Shown: positions 25,745-35,086 of the stretch, piece by piece
Position numbering within the stretch: the stretch's first letter is position 1
Layout of the letters: every line of letters begins with the position of its first letter
Assembly: GCF_001713395.1 (NCBI RefSeq)
Contig: NZ_CP016452.1
Span: forward strand, 1,488,001-1,552,000
Origin: Sinorhizobium sp. RAC02
GTDB taxonomy: Bacteria; Pseudomonadota; Alphaproteobacteria; Rhizobiales; Rhizobiaceae
Reading direction: 5' to 3'
DNA: 64,000 nt
Notes under the pieces: generated by a model
Database searches by the model: none
Told to the model about the DNA's origin: nothing
The model's input: the letters and a program-made list of their open reading frames with translations, nothing else
Made by a program: the position numbers and the translations under genes

Positions 25745-26549
25745 GTCCTTCTCGATCAAGCGGCAGCCGGGCTTCGCGACGATTGCGATGTTCTGCTTCT
25801 TCCTCCTGTACCTGCCCATCGCGACGCTCGTCGTCTATGCCTTCAATTCGGGCATGTCGATCGCCACCTGGGAAGGCTTTTCGCTTCGGTGGTTCCAGAG
25901 CGCCTGGAACAACCAACAGGTTATCGAGGCATCGTGGCGTTCGCTCCGGATCGCCTCTATCGCCGCGCTGATTGCGACGGCCTGCGCGACGCTCGCGGCC
26001 ATCGCCACCACGCGCACGGCGCCCTACCGCGGCCTCACCTTCAAGTATTCCGTCATCAACATGCCGCTTCTGGTGCCGGAAATCGTGACAGCCGTGGCGC
26101 TGTTGATCCTCTTCTCGCGCGTCAAGGTGTGGACCGGTTACTCCGGCCTTGGCTACCTCATCGTCGCGCATGCGGCCTTCTGCATCCCCTTCGCCTACAT
26201 GCCGATCCGCGCACGCCTCGAAAGCATGGATCTCTCGCTGGAGCGTGCCGCATCGGATCTCTACGCGTCACCGTTCCAGACCTTCCGCTACGTCACGCTG
26301 CCGTTGCTCTGGCCGGGCATTCTCGCCGGCATGATGCTCGCCTTCGTGATCTCGCTCGACGACGTGGTCATCACCGAATTCGTCAAATCCGGCGGCCAGG
26401 ACACGCTACCGACCTACATGCTGGGGCAATTGCGCCGCGTGGTGACACCCGAAATGAACGCGATCTCGACAGCGTTCCTCGTGCTGTCGCTGGCTATCGT
26501 CACGCTCTTCTTCTTCCTCAGCCGGAACCCCAACAAAGACAATCAATAG
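25737..26549 (+). CDS. ABC transporter permease, PotC type (cluster B)
   Basis: A 270-residue permease; EAA loop LERAASDLYASPFQTFRYVTLPLL. ATG 25737 lies inside the end of the previous gene with GGGAGG upstream, so the two are translationally coupled. Pairs with 24818-25744 in the membrane. Confidence 0.92.
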   Translation: MAKSFSIKRQPGFATIAMFCFFLLYLPIATLVVYAFNSGMSIATWEGFSLRWFQSAWNNQQVIEASWRSLRIASIAALIATACATLAAIATTRTAPYRGLTFKYSVINMPLLVPEIVTAVALLILFSRVKVWTGYSGLGYLIVAHAAFCIPFAYMPIRARLESMDLSLERAASDLYASPFQTFRYVTLPLLWPGILAGMMLAFVISLDDVVITEFVKSGGQDTLPTYMLGQLRRVVTPEMNAISTAFLVLSLAIVTLFFFLSRNPNKDNQ

Positions 26550-26565
26550 ATAAAGGAGAACAGGA

Positions 26566-27600
26566 ATGAAAACCAAACTGGGATTGTTCGCACTTGCCGC
26601 CGGCATGATGGCCTCCACCGCCATCGCGCATGCCGAGGGAGAACTCAACATCTTCAACTGGGGCAACTATACGAGCCCCGAAATGATCAAGAAGTTCGAG
26701 GAGGCCCACAAGGTCAAGGTGACGATCACCGACTACGACTCGAACGACACCGCACTGGCAAAGATCCGCCAGGGCGGCCACGGCTTCGACATCGTCGTGC
26801 CGTCCGCGAGCGTGATGCCGATCTGGATCTCGGAAGGTCTGCTGTTGCAATCCGAGCCCAACCAGATGGAGAACTTCAAGAACGTCGACCCACAGTGGGT
26901 GAGCGTGCCGTTCGACGAAGGACGTCACTATTCGGTTCCGTGGCTGTGGGGTACCACCGGCGTGACCGTCAACAAGTCGATCTATTCGGGTGACCCGAAC
27001 ACCTCCGCGATCTTCCTCGATCCGCCAGCCGAACTTGTCGGCAAGATCAACGTGCTGCCGGAAATGTCCGACGTCATGCACATGGTCGTCACCTATGCCG
27101 GCGGCGAGCCCTGCACGGGCGACTTGACAATCCTGAAAAAGGCCCGCGATCTTCTGGCGACCGCCAAGCCGAAGTGGCTTTCGATGGACTACGGCAATAT
27201 CGAGAAATATTCCAAGGTCGACATTGCCGCCGGCACGAACTGGAACGGCGCCTCGTTCCGCTCGCGTCTGCAAAACCCTGATGTCATCTACGGCTATCCG
27301 AAGGAAGGCTACCCGGTCTGGATGGACAACGCCGCCATCCTCAAGGACGCTAAGAACGTCGACAACGCCAAGCTTTTCCTGAACTTCATCATGGACCCGG
27401 AAAATGCCGCCATGCTCTCGGCCTTCGGCCGTTATGCAAACGGCATCAAGGGATCCGAAGCCTTCATGCCGGCTGAGATGAAGGATGCGCCGGAAATCGT
27501 CGTTCCGGAAGAACTGAAGGCAGCCGGCAAGTTCAACCTTGCTTGCCCTCCGGAAGTACAGGAACTCTACACCAAGCTCTGGACCGAACTGCAGAAGTAA
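26566..27600 (+). CDS. Periplasmic solute-binding protein, polyamine type (cluster B)
   Basis: 344 residues with a Sec signal peptide (ending TAIAHAEGE) and the PotD-like start [29 protein letters not shown] precedes the ATG. Unlike clusters A, C and D the binding protein is last of the four transporter genes. It is followed at once by a stem-loop and by two hydrolase genes, suggesting the ligand is an amide-type compound hydrolysed after import. Confidence 0.92.
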   Translation: MKTKLGLFALAAGMMASTAIAHAEGELNIFNWGNYTSPEMIKKFEEAHKVKVTITDYDSNDTALAKIRQGGHGFDIVVPSASVMPIWISEGLLLQSEPNQMENFKNVDPQWVSVPFDEGRHYSVPWLWGTTGVTVNKSIYSGDPNTSAIFLDPPAELVGKINVLPEMSDVMHMVVTYAGGEPCTGDLTILKKARDLLATAKPKWLSMDYGNIEKYSKVDIAAGTNWNGASFRSRLQNPDVIYGYPKEGYPVWMDNAAILKDAKNVDNAKLFLNFIMDPENAAMLSAFGRYANGIKGSEAFMPAEMKDAPEIVVPEELKAAGKFNLACPPEVQELYTKLWTELQK

Positions 27601-27633
27601 GCGGCTCGACCGCATAAAACGAGGACTTCCGTA

Positions 27634-27660
27634 TGCGGGAAGGCAATTCGCCTTCCCGCA
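27634..27660 (+). other. Stem-loop after binding-protein gene (cluster B)
   Basis: TGCGGGAAGGC-AATTC-GCCTTCCCGCA: a perfect 11-bp stem, 5-base loop, 33 bases past the binding-protein stop and 17 bases before the next ATG. A T-run occurs only at 27672-27676. It may attenuate read-through or stabilise upstream mRNA. Confidence 0.65.
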
Positions 27661-27677
27661 CTTCGGTCGGATTTTTC

Positions 27678-28859
27678 ATGATCAAGACCTTCAAGGACAG
27701 GCACGGGTTTGCTCGCGCCGATGTTACGCTCGCCAATTGGCGCACCGCCCCTTTCAGCCGCTGGACCTTTCAGAATGTTCGCGACTTCGTGCCGACTGCG
27801 GTGATCGCAGCGGACGTCGTGACCGCCGAGCAGCCGCTCGCCAGCGACGCCTTTTTCGATGCGGCGATGGAAACGGGCCTTGCCGGCACGTCCACCGCCC
27901 GCGCCTTCCTCGAATTTGCCCATACGGACGCCTTCGTACTGATGCGCAAGGGCGAGATCGTTGCGGAATACTACCCGCCGCATGCCGATCCCAACGCGCC
28001 GCACCTCGTCTTCTCGATTTCCAAGTCGCTGACGGCCGTGGTCTCCGGTATTCTGGAGGCGGATGGTCTGCTCGATCCCGACCGGCCGGTGACGGACTAC
28101 CTGCCGGAAGCCAAGGGCAGCGTCTACGGCGACTGCACCTATCGCGACGTGCTCGATATGCGCGTCAGCCTCGATTTCGAGGAAGCTTATCTCGATCCCT
28201 ACGGCGCCTTCGCGCGCTATCGCCGCTCGATGCTCTGGAACCCGCCGATGGTGGGCGCCGAGCCGGAAACGCTGGCCTCTTTCCTGCTGACACTGCAGAA
28301 GGCCGAGCGTCCGCATGGCGGGCCGTTCTATTATGCCTCGCCGAACGCTGATCTGCTCGGCGTCATCATCGAGCGGGCGACGGGCGCCCGTTTCGCCGAC
28401 CTCACCTCCGATCTCCTCTGGAAACCGATGGGTGCGAAGGGCAACGCCGATATTACGGTCGATTCGATCGGCACGCCGCGCACCGCCGGCGGCGTCTCCA
28501 TGACCGCCCGCGATCTAGCCCGTCTGGGTGAACTGCTGCGCAATGACGGCGCCCGGGATGGCCGACAGATCGTGCCCGCCGCGTGGATCCGCGACATGCA
28601 GGAGAATGGCGACAAGCAAGCCTGGCAGCAGGGCCGTAATGTCGACCTGCCGAACGGACGCTATCGCAGCCAATGGTATCAATCCGGCGAAGCGGACGGC
28701 GCCTTTGCCGCAATCGGCATTCACGGCCAGTGGCTTTATGTCGATCCGAGCACCGAGACGGTCATCGTCAAGCTCTCGTCCCAGCCGGATCCGCTGGGCG
28801 ACGAGGAGAACCAGGACCTGTTCACCTTCTTCCGGGCGCTCTGCCGCCGGTCCATCTAA
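27678..28859 (+). CDS. Serine hydrolase, class C beta-lactamase/NylB-like amide hydrolase
   Basis: About 393 residues. SxxK motif in FSISKSLTAVV carries the catalytic serine; the FYYASPNADLLG and AGGVSMTARDLARLG segments resemble 6-aminohexanoate-oligomer hydrolase (NylB). Family members hydrolyse linear amides, esters or beta-lactams. There is no signal peptide, so it acts in the cytoplasm on an imported substrate. ATG 27678 is preferred over 27633, whose codon lies at the edge of the stem-loop; neither has a strong ribosome site. Confidence 0.82.
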   Translation: MIKTFKDRHGFARADVTLANWRTAPFSRWTFQNVRDFVPTAVIAADVVTAEQPLASDAFFDAAMETGLAGTSTARAFLEFAHTDAFVLMRKGEIVAEYYPPHADPNAPHLVFSISKSLTAVVSGILEADGLLDPDRPVTDYLPEAKGSVYGDCTYRDVLDMRVSLDFEEAYLDPYGAFARYRRSMLWNPPMVGAEPETLASFLLTLQKAERPHGGPFYYASPNADLLGVIIERATGARFADLTSDLLWKPMGAKGNADITVDSIGTPRTAGGVSMTARDLARLGELLRNDGARDGRQIVPAAWIRDMQENGDKQAWQQGRNVDLPNGRYRSQWYQSGEADGAFAAIGIHGQWLYVDPSTETVIVKLSSQPDPLGDEENQDLFTFFRALCRRSI

Positions 28860-28880
28860 AAAACACCGAGGAAACACGCC

Positions 28881-30551
28881 ATGCAGACCGAAGCGAGTTT
28901 TATCATCCGCAATGCGCGGGTGCTGACGATGGATGAGGCGAACCCACGCGCGAGCGCCGTCGCCGTTTCCGGCAACCGCATCCTGGCGGTCGGTTCCGAA
29001 GCGCAGATCGATGCCTTTTCCGGTCCTGACACACATGTCATCGATGCCAAGGGCGGCACGGTGCTGCCAGGCTTCAACGAAGCGCATATGCACATTTTCG
29101 GCGGTTCCGCAGAACTGCGCGAACTCTCGCTTTACGGCATGAAAGGCTTTGATGCGCTGGAAAACGCATTGAAGGCCTATGCCGCAGAATATCCGGAGCG
29201 CAACCTGCTGATCGCGCAGCACGCGGACTACACGATCCTCTCCGACGACGAGCGCGTAACCCGCCACCACCTCGACCGCATCCTGCCGGATCGCGCCGTG
29301 CTGATCTTCGCGCCGGACCACCACACCGCCTGGGCCAATACGCTGGCGCTGAAACTCGGTGGCATTCTTGAAGGTGGCGATGTCGGCATCGGCAACGAGA
29401 TCGTCATGGCTGAGGATGGGCTTGCCAGTGGTGAACTGCGCGAAAGCAATGCCATCCGCCCCGTTTCCGCACTGAGCGAAACAGGCGGGCGCGAAATGCT
29501 CGGCGTCGGCACGGGCGGCGATCCGGACCATGTGACGGCGGAACAGCGCGCCGGCGACATCGAGATCATCAAGGAAGGCCTCGCCTACGTCGCCTCGCTC
29601 GGCATCACCTCGCTGCAGAACATGGACGGCAGCCTCTACCAGCTGGAAATGCTGGACGAGATCGAGAAGACGGTCGGCCTGCCGGTACGCGTGCGCATGC
29701 CCTTCCACATGAAGAATTTCATGCCGCTCTCGGACATCGAGACCAAGGCGGCCGCCTGGCGTGAGCGTTTCAATTCCGATCGCTTGCGTTCGGACTTCGT
29801 GAAGCTCTTCATGGACGGCGTGACGGAATCCGGCACTGCCGTCTTCGTCGACGACTATTGCCATCAGCCGGGCCTGAAGGGCGATCCGCTGTTCTCGCAG
29901 GAGCATTTCGACAATGTCGCCATTACGGCCGACAAGCTTGGCCTGCCGGTGGCGGTGCATGCCATCGGCGACGGCGCAGTGCGCATGGTGCTGAATGGCT
30001 ACGAGGCCGCCATCAAGGCGAATGGCAAGCGCGACAGCCGCAACCGCATCGAGCACATCGAGGTCGTGCATCCCGACGACATTCCGCGCTTCAAGCAGCT
30101 CGGCACTGTCGCATCAATGCAGCCGACCCACCCGCCGGGCAGCGCCGGCCTGCCGCTCGAACCGTACCTCTCCTATATCGGCGAGGCGCGTTGGCCCTAT
30201 GCCTTCGCCTGGCGCACGCTGGTCGATGCCGGTGCGGAGATCGTCTTTGCCACCGACTGGCCGGTCTCGCCACTCGACCCGATGAACTGCATCCAGTGCG
30301 CTATGTCACGCGACGTCTGGAAGGACGGTATGAAGGACGAGCGCCTTTCCCTGCACGAGACACTTGCCGCCTATACGAAGAACGGCGCCTGGGTGGAGTT
30401 CATGGAGGATCGCAAGGGCGTGCTGAAGGCCGGCTACCTCGCCGATATTGTCGTGCTCTCCGCCGACGTGGAGGCAACCGAGTTCACCAGCCTCGCCGAA
30501 GTGCGTCCCGTCACCACCATCTGCGACGGCCGCATCACCTATCAGGCCTGA
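28881..30551 (+). CDS. Metal-dependent amidohydrolase, YtcJ-like
   Basis: A 556-residue amidohydrolase-superfamily enzyme. Visible metal/catalytic motifs: NEAHMH, KLFMDGVTESGTA (carboxylated-lysine region), AVHAIGDGAV, NRIEHIEVVHP and FATDWPVSPLDP. YtcJ relatives cleave amides or cyclic amidines, substrate generally unknown. The start is a good GAGGAAA-preceded ATG. Lies 21 bases after the NylB-like gene, so the pair probably acts in sequence on the imported compound. Confidence 0.87.
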   Translation: MQTEASFIIRNARVLTMDEANPRASAVAVSGNRILAVGSEAQIDAFSGPDTHVIDAKGGTVLPGFNEAHMHIFGGSAELRELSLYGMKGFDALENALKAYAAEYPERNLLIAQHADYTILSDDERVTRHHLDRILPDRAVLIFAPDHHTAWANTLALKLGGILEGGDVGIGNEIVMAEDGLASGELRESNAIRPVSALSETGGREMLGVGTGGDPDHVTAEQRAGDIEIIKEGLAYVASLGITSLQNMDGSLYQLEMLDEIEKTVGLPVRVRMPFHMKNFMPLSDIETKAAAWRERFNSDRLRSDFVKLFMDGVTESGTAVFVDDYCHQPGLKGDPLFSQEHFDNVAITADKLGLPVAVHAIGDGAVRMVLNGYEAAIKANGKRDSRNRIEHIEVVHPDDIPRFKQLGTVASMQPTHPPGSAGLPLEPYLSYIGEARWPYAFAWRTLVDAGAEIVFATDWPVSPLDPMNCIQCAMSRDVWKDGMKDERLSLHETLAAYTKNGAWVEFMEDRKGVLKAGYLADIVVLSADVEATEFTSLAEVRPVTTICDGRITYQA

Positions 30552-30563
30552 TCCGGAAAAGAA

Positions 30564-30616
30564 GCCCTATCGACTAGGGCAAATCCATGCGATAGGCCGG
30601 GCGATCAATCGCCCGG
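30564..30616 (+). terminator. Tandem hairpins ending cluster B
   Basis: GCCCTA-N5-TAGGGC (30564-30580) then CCGGGCGA-TCAA-TCGCCCGG (30597-30616) followed by TCTTTTC. The second is a good rho-independent terminator, yet the next ATG starts 7 bases after it. Confidence 0.75.
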
Positions 30617-30623
30617 TCTTTTC

Positions 30624-31502
30624 ATGTACATCGCCGAAATCCTCGCCCTTTCCGCCGCCGTCTGCATTGCGATGAGCGGCATGCTCGTCAGCGAATTGCG
30701 GGGTCGCCTGCCGCTCCTCGATCTCGCTCGCCTGCAGATGCTTGCCGCCTTCCTGATGACGGGGGTCGTGTCGCTCGTCATCGGCGGCTGGCGCACCGTG
30801 GAGCTCTGGCAGTTCGGCTACCTGGCAGCCTCCAGTCTCTTCGGTATCATCATCGCCAGCACCACCTATTTCGCGACGATCTATACGGCTGGCCCTCGCA
30901 CCACCGCCCTGCTCTTTTCGCTCACCTCGCCCTTCGCAGTGCTGCTCGGCTATGTCTTCCTGGGCGAAACCCTGTCCGGCCAGCAGGGCATCGGCATCGC
31001 CTGCGTGCTGCTCGGCATCCTGCTGGCGATCGGCGCCCGCTCGCCGTCGAAGACCACGGCTGTCGAGCGCACGCCCTGGTTTGGAATAGCGCTCGGCGTC
31101 GTTACCGCCTTCGGGCAGGCGCTCGGCAGCCTCGCCGCCCGCCCTGCCATGGCGAGCGGCGTCGAACCGTTCACCGCGATGGCCGTGCGCTCGGGCCTTG
31201 CGGCCGCGTTCTTCGTGCTGCTGATGGTCGTTCCGCATCCGATGTTGAAGCCCGCGCCAACCATCACGAAACGGTCGCTTGGCTTTGCAGTCGGCTCTGC
31301 CTTCTTCGGCGTCGGACTTGGCATGTCGCTGCTGATGGCGGCACTGGCACATGGCAATGTCGGGATCGTCTCGACGCTATCGTCGATGACGCCAGTCGTT
31401 ATCCTGCCGATGATCTGGGCGCGCACCGGCATCGTGCCGCCCGCGCCCGCCTGGGTGGGCGCGGCGCTGGCGGTGATCGGCACGGGCTTGATCAGTCTCT
31501 AG
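30624..31502 (+). CDS. EamA-family (DMT) transporter
   Basis: 292 residues with ten predicted membrane helices as two EamA repeats, the length of drug/metabolite or amino-acid exporters. The ATG directly follows a terminator hairpin and has no visible ribosome site; an internal ATG at 30672 has none either, so start and expression mode are unclear. Its 3' end overlaps the convergent nitrilase gene by 4 bases. Confidence 0.85.
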   Translation: MYIAEILALSAAVCIAMSGMLVSELRGRLPLLDLARLQMLAAFLMTGVVSLVIGGWRTVELWQFGYLAASSLFGIIIASTTYFATIYTAGPRTTALLFSLTSPFAVLLGYVFLGETLSGQQGIGIACVLLGILLAIGARSPSKTTAVERTPWFGIALGVVTAFGQALGSLAARPAMASGVEPFTAMAVRSGLAAAFFVLLMVVPHPMLKPAPTITKRSLGFAVGSAFFGVGLGMSLLMAALAHGNVGIVSTLSSMTPVVILPMIWARTGIVPPAPAWVGAALAVIGTGLISL

Positions 31503-32281
31503 CCCGGTCGGCCGAGATCAACGAGATAGGTGTTTTCTTCCCGCGACCTGACATAGTCTTCCGGGCGAATTTCCGCAAAAAGCAGGGTTTCCCCTTCCGC
31601 GGGGGCTTCGGCAAGCAGCTTGCCATCTGGGGCGGCGATGCGCGACAGGCCGGCATAGGTGAAATTGTCGTCGGCGCCGCAATGGTTGATGTAGGCGACG
31701 AAAACCTGGTTCTCGAAGGCGCGGACCTGGATCATATGATTGGCGATGAAGGTGCCGGAAGACCCCTTCGGTAGCGCCGTCGGAACCACGACGAGCTCGG
31801 CGCCGGCAAGTGCAAGGCGGCGGACGTTTTCGGGGAACTCCACATCGTAGCAGATCAGCATGCCGAGACGGATACCGCCTAGCTCCACCATGACCGAGGT
31901 TGGAACGCCGGGTTTGAAGGCATTTCGCTCGTACTCACCGTAGAGATGGGACTTCCGGTAGACGGCATTGGTGCCGATGCCGTCTGTGAAGAGCGCGCTG
32001 TTGTAGGTTACCGTGCCCTCCTGCTCGGCGAAACCGGCCACGATGGCAATGCCGTTTTCCCGCGCAATGGCACTGAGGCGTGTCGCAACGTCGCCGGTCG
32101 CGGGTGAAGCAAGCCGCGCAAATGCCGACTCCCCTGCCCCGTAGCCAGTGACCGCAAGCTCCGGCACGATCAGCAGCTTGGCGCCGCCCGCCGCGGCATC
32201 CGCGGCCGCAGCCGCGATGTGCTCGATATTGGCCTCGCCGTCACCGGCAATGGCGTGCATCTGGAGGGCGGCGATCCGCAT
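31499..32281 (-). CDS. Carbon-nitrogen hydrolase (nitrilase-superfamily amidase)
   Basis: 260 residues. The catalytic triad is visible: Glu in VPELAVTGY, Lys in YRKSHLYGEYE, Cys in LICYDVEFPEN. The family hydrolyses amides, N-carbamoyl compounds or nitriles; the size and sequence suit an aliphatic or omega-amidase. GGGAG precedes ATG 32281. It lies 49 bases after the cluster C permease and is probably the catabolic enzyme of that importer. Confidence 0.88.
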   Translation of the reverse strand: MRIAALQMHAIAGDGEANIEHIAAAAADAAAGGAKLLIVPELAVTGYGAGESAFARLASPATGDVATRLSAIARENGIAIVAGFAEQEGTVTYNSALFTDGIGTNAVYRKSHLYGEYERNAFKPGVPTSVMVELGGIRLGMLICYDVEFPENVRRLALAGAELVVVPTALPKGSSGTFIANHMIQVRAFENQVFVAYINHCGADDNFTYAGLSRIAAPDGKLLAEAPAEGETLLFAEIRPEDYVRSREENTYLVDLGRPG

Positions 32282-32330
32282 GCTGGCTCCCGTTTTGTTT
32301 TACACAGTTTCCGAACGCGGAACCGTTTCT

Positions 32331-33128
32331 CTAATCCTTCGACGACATGGCGCCCAGCAGCTTTGGCAGGTCGCCGAAGCGTGCGACGAGGCCAAAGATG
32401 GTGGCGGCGATCGCCACGAACAGCACCGTGACCGAGGCCATCGTCGGCGTATAACCATAGCGCAACGCGTTGAAGATCTTGATCGGCAGCGTCTCCATCG
32501 TGAAGCCGATCGTCATGTACGCCACGATATATTCGTTGAGCGACAAGACGAAGGCGAAAGCATACCCCGAGACGAGGTAGGGCAGGATCAGCGGCAGGAC
32601 GACGGTGCGGAAAATCGTGCGATCGTCTGCGCCCATCGTTGCGGCGGCTTCCACCAGCGAGCGGTCGATGGAGGAGAAGCCGAGCGACAGCGTCACCAGC
32701 GGCAGCGTCACGAAGAAGATGGCATGGCTGATGACGGCAGTTGCAGGCTGGCCATAGAAGCCGGTTGTCGCCCAGAAGGTGAGCAGGCCGAGCGCCGTGA
32801 TGACCGGCGGCAGCGTGAAGGGTGCGACGCCGAGCAATTGAAAGATGTTTGCCCACGGCGCATGGCGACGCCACAGGAACCAGGCGAGCGGCAGCGCGAT
32901 GAGAAGTGCCACGGCGGCTGAAAGGGCCGCGAGCGTGATCGACGCGAAGAGCGCGTTGCGCCACTCGACATTGGCGAAGATCTCACCGTACCAGCCCAGC
33001 GAGAATCCTTTCGGCGGGAAGGCGAGATCCTGTTTCTCGTTCACCGACACACCGGCGACGACGATGATCGGCAGCGACAGGAAGAGGCCGATGAGGCTGA
33101 AATAGGCCTTCTGCAGGAACCCGGTCAT
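32331..33128 (-). CDS. ABC transporter permease, PotC type (cluster C)
   Basis: A 265-residue inner-membrane permease with EAA loop LVEAAATMGADDRTIFRTVVLPLI and the KQDLAFPPKGFSLGWYG N-terminal feature. Its ATG overlaps the partner permease stop (ATGA). Confidence 0.92.
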   Translation of the reverse strand: MTGFLQKAYFSLIGLFLSLPIIVVAGVSVNEKQDLAFPPKGFSLGWYGEIFANVEWRNALFASITLAALSAAVALLIALPLAWFLWRRHAPWANIFQLLGVAPFTLPPVITALGLLTFWATTGFYGQPATAVISHAIFFVTLPLVTLSLGFSSIDRSLVEAAATMGADDRTIFRTVVLPLILPYLVSGYAFAFVLSLNEYIVAYMTIGFTMETLPIKIFNALRYGYTPTMASVTVLFVAIAATIFGLVARFGDLPKLLGAMSSKD

Positions 33129-33979
33129 GCGGCTTCTCCCTTGCGGCCGGCGATGACCGTGAGTGCGACGAGGCCGAGCGTGACGAGCACGAGGAACACG
33201 GCCATGGCGGCGGCGAACGGCATGTTCGACTGGTAGATCGCCTGGTCGGTGATGAGCACCGAGAGCGTCCAGTGCTGCGGTCGGCCGAGAATCTGCGGCA
33301 GCAGGTAGGAGCCGAGCGCGAAGATGAAGACCATGATCAGCGTGGCGACGATGGTGTTACGCAGCGCCGGCACGACGACGGTGAAGAAGGACTTTATCGG
33401 CGATGCACCGAGCGTGCGCGCGGCTTCCGTCAAAGTCGGGTCGAGCCGAACGAGAGCGGGATAGAGCACGAGCACGGTGTAGGGCAGCGCCTGGTAGGTC
33501 ATGGCGGTGAGCACCGCGCCAAAACTCGGGTTCAACGCCACGGGCTGGTCCATCACACCGAGCATGACAAGCAGGTTGGTGATGCCGGCAGTGCGTGAAA
33601 ACAATGTCGACCAGGCAAAACCGATGATGACTTCCGACAGCGACAGGATCGACAGCAGGGCGACCAGCCAGAGCACCTGCGTCCGGCGTTTAGCGCGCGA
33701 CAGCAGGTAGGTGAAGGGAACAGCCAGCACGACGCAGCAAATGGCGACGGTGACGGCGAGAAACAGCGAGAAGCCGAGCACCTTGCCGAAGAACAGGCTG
33801 AGGAACCGGGCGTAATTGTCGAAGACGAAGTCCGGCGTGTAGAAGCCGGACGGATCGCGCCGGAAGAACGAGACGGCGATCATCGTCGCGAAAGGCACGA
33901 CGAAGAAGACAATCAGCATGCCCGCGGGAAAGAACAGCGGGCCATAGTCGGTGAGTTTTTGCGGGGCTTCGCGTCTCAT
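33125..33979 (-). CDS. ABC transporter permease, PotB type (cluster C)
   Basis: A 284-residue permease; EAA loop LTEAARTLGASPIKSFFTVVVPAL. ATGA overlaps with the ATPase upstream and the permease downstream make the three genes one translational unit. Confidence 0.92.
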   Translation of the reverse strand: MRREAPQKLTDYGPLFFPAGMLIVFFVVPFATMIAVSFFRRDPSGFYTPDFVFDNYARFLSLFFGKVLGFSLFLAVTVAICCVVLAVPFTYLLSRAKRRTQVLWLVALLSILSLSEVIIGFAWSTLFSRTAGITNLLVMLGVMDQPVALNPSFGAVLTAMTYQALPYTVLVLYPALVRLDPTLTEAARTLGASPIKSFFTVVVPALRNTIVATLIMVFIFALGSYLLPQILGRPQHWTLSVLITDQAIYQSNMPFAAAMAVFLVLVTLGLVALTVIAGRKGEAA

Positions 33980-35010
33980 GACTTCAGCACCACGCAGTCT
34001 GCGGGGTTGAGCTGGAGGCCGACCGACTGGCCGACGGCGACGTCCGGCCGGGCGTTCGGCATGGAGACGGCGACGATCTGCTTTCCACCGGCTTCGACAA
34101 AGGTCTCGATCGTGCCGCCGAGATCGCGCACGAAGGTGACGGTGCCGGTGATCGGGGCATTGCCGGGTGCGGTGAGATGAACGTCTTCCGGGCGCACCGA
34201 AATGATGCCGGATTTCAGGCCTGCGGGAATGGCAAGACCTGAAACCGAGGCGCCGAGCACATTGGCCCCACTGCCGTTGGCGTTGAAATCGATGAGGTTC
34301 GTCATGCCGATGAAGTCGGCGACGAAGGTGTCGGCCGGGCGGCGGTAGATTTCCACGGGTGCCGCGGCCTGGCGGATCTCGCCGCTGTTCATCACGACGA
34401 CCGTATCGGCCATGGTCATGGCCTCGCGCTGGTCATGCGTGACGACGATGGTGGTGATGCCGAGGCGCTGCTGCAGCTGGCGCAGTTCGACCTGCATGGC
34501 CTCGCGCAGCTTCGCATCGAGCGCGGAAAGCGGCTCATCGAGCAGGAAGAGTTTTGGCGAAATGGCGAGAGCGCGGGCAATCGCCACGCGCTGGCGCTGG
34601 CCGCCGGAAAGTTTTGCCACGGGGCGGTCGGCATAGCCCGTCAGATGGATCATCGCGAGAAGCTCGTCGACGCGCTTCTTCTGCTCTTCCTTGCCGATGC
34701 CGCGGATGCGCAACGAATAGGCAATGTTCTCGCCGACCGTCAGGTGGGGAAAGAGCGCCAACGACTGGAAGACCATGCCGAGGTCGCGCTTGTGCGTCGG
34801 AACGTTGGTAATGTCCTTGCCGTCCAGCTTGATCGCGCCGCTCGTCGGCAGGTCGAGGCCGGCGACCATGCGCATCAATGTGGTCTTGCCGCAGCCGGAG
34901 GGGCCGAGAAGGCAGACGAACGTGCCATGCGGCACCGTCAGTTCGACATTCTTGACGGCCGTAAACTGGCCGAACTGCTTGACGATATTCTGGAGGGTCA
35001 ATCCGGACAT
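33976..35010 (-). CDS. ABC transporter ATPase, spermidine/putrescine type (cluster C)
   Basis: 344 residues. Walker [10 protein letters not shown], signature LSGGQRQRVAIARAL, Walker [14 protein letters not shown]-loop VTHDQRE, C-terminal TOBE. CGGAGCTAAA precedes the ATG. Follows the binding-protein gene after a strong hairpin. Confidence 0.93.
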   Translation of the reverse strand: MSGLTLQNIVKQFGQFTAVKNVELTVPHGTFVCLLGPSGCGKTTLMRMVAGLDLPTSGAIKLDGKDITNVPTHKRDLGMVFQSLALFPHLTVGENIAYSLRIRGIGKEEQKKRVDELLAMIHLTGYADRPVAKLSGGQRQRVAIARALAISPKLFLLDEPLSALDAKLREAMQVELRQLQQRLGITTIVVTHDQREAMTMADTVVVMNSGEIRQAAAPVEIYRRPADTFVADFIGMTNLIDFNANGSGANVLGASVSGLAIPAGLKSGIISVRPEDVHLTAPGNAPITGTVTFVRDLGGTIETFVEAGGKQIVAVSMPNARPDVAVGQSVGLQLNPADCVVLKS

Positions 35011-35038
35011 TTTAGCTCCGTTCGGCGCTTGTTGTGAG

Positions 35039-35065
35039 ACCGGCCGGCTGAGGCAGCCGGCCGGT
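35039..35065 (-). other. Strong stem-loop between binding-protein and ATPase genes (cluster C)
   Basis: ACCGGCCGGCTG and CAGCCGGCCGGT form a perfect 12-bp stem around AGG, in the 76-base gap after the binding-protein stop. No T-tract follows. Likely a stabiliser/attenuator that raises binding-protein output over the membrane parts. Confidence 0.7.
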
Positions 35066-35086
35066 TGTCTTGAGGAATGATCGGGA

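Noticed and set aside
28515..30071. 518-codon - strand frame opposite the YtcJ-like gene
   Set aside because: Shadow; His/Arg/Ala-rich with no motifs, while the + strand frame has amidohydrolase metal motifs.
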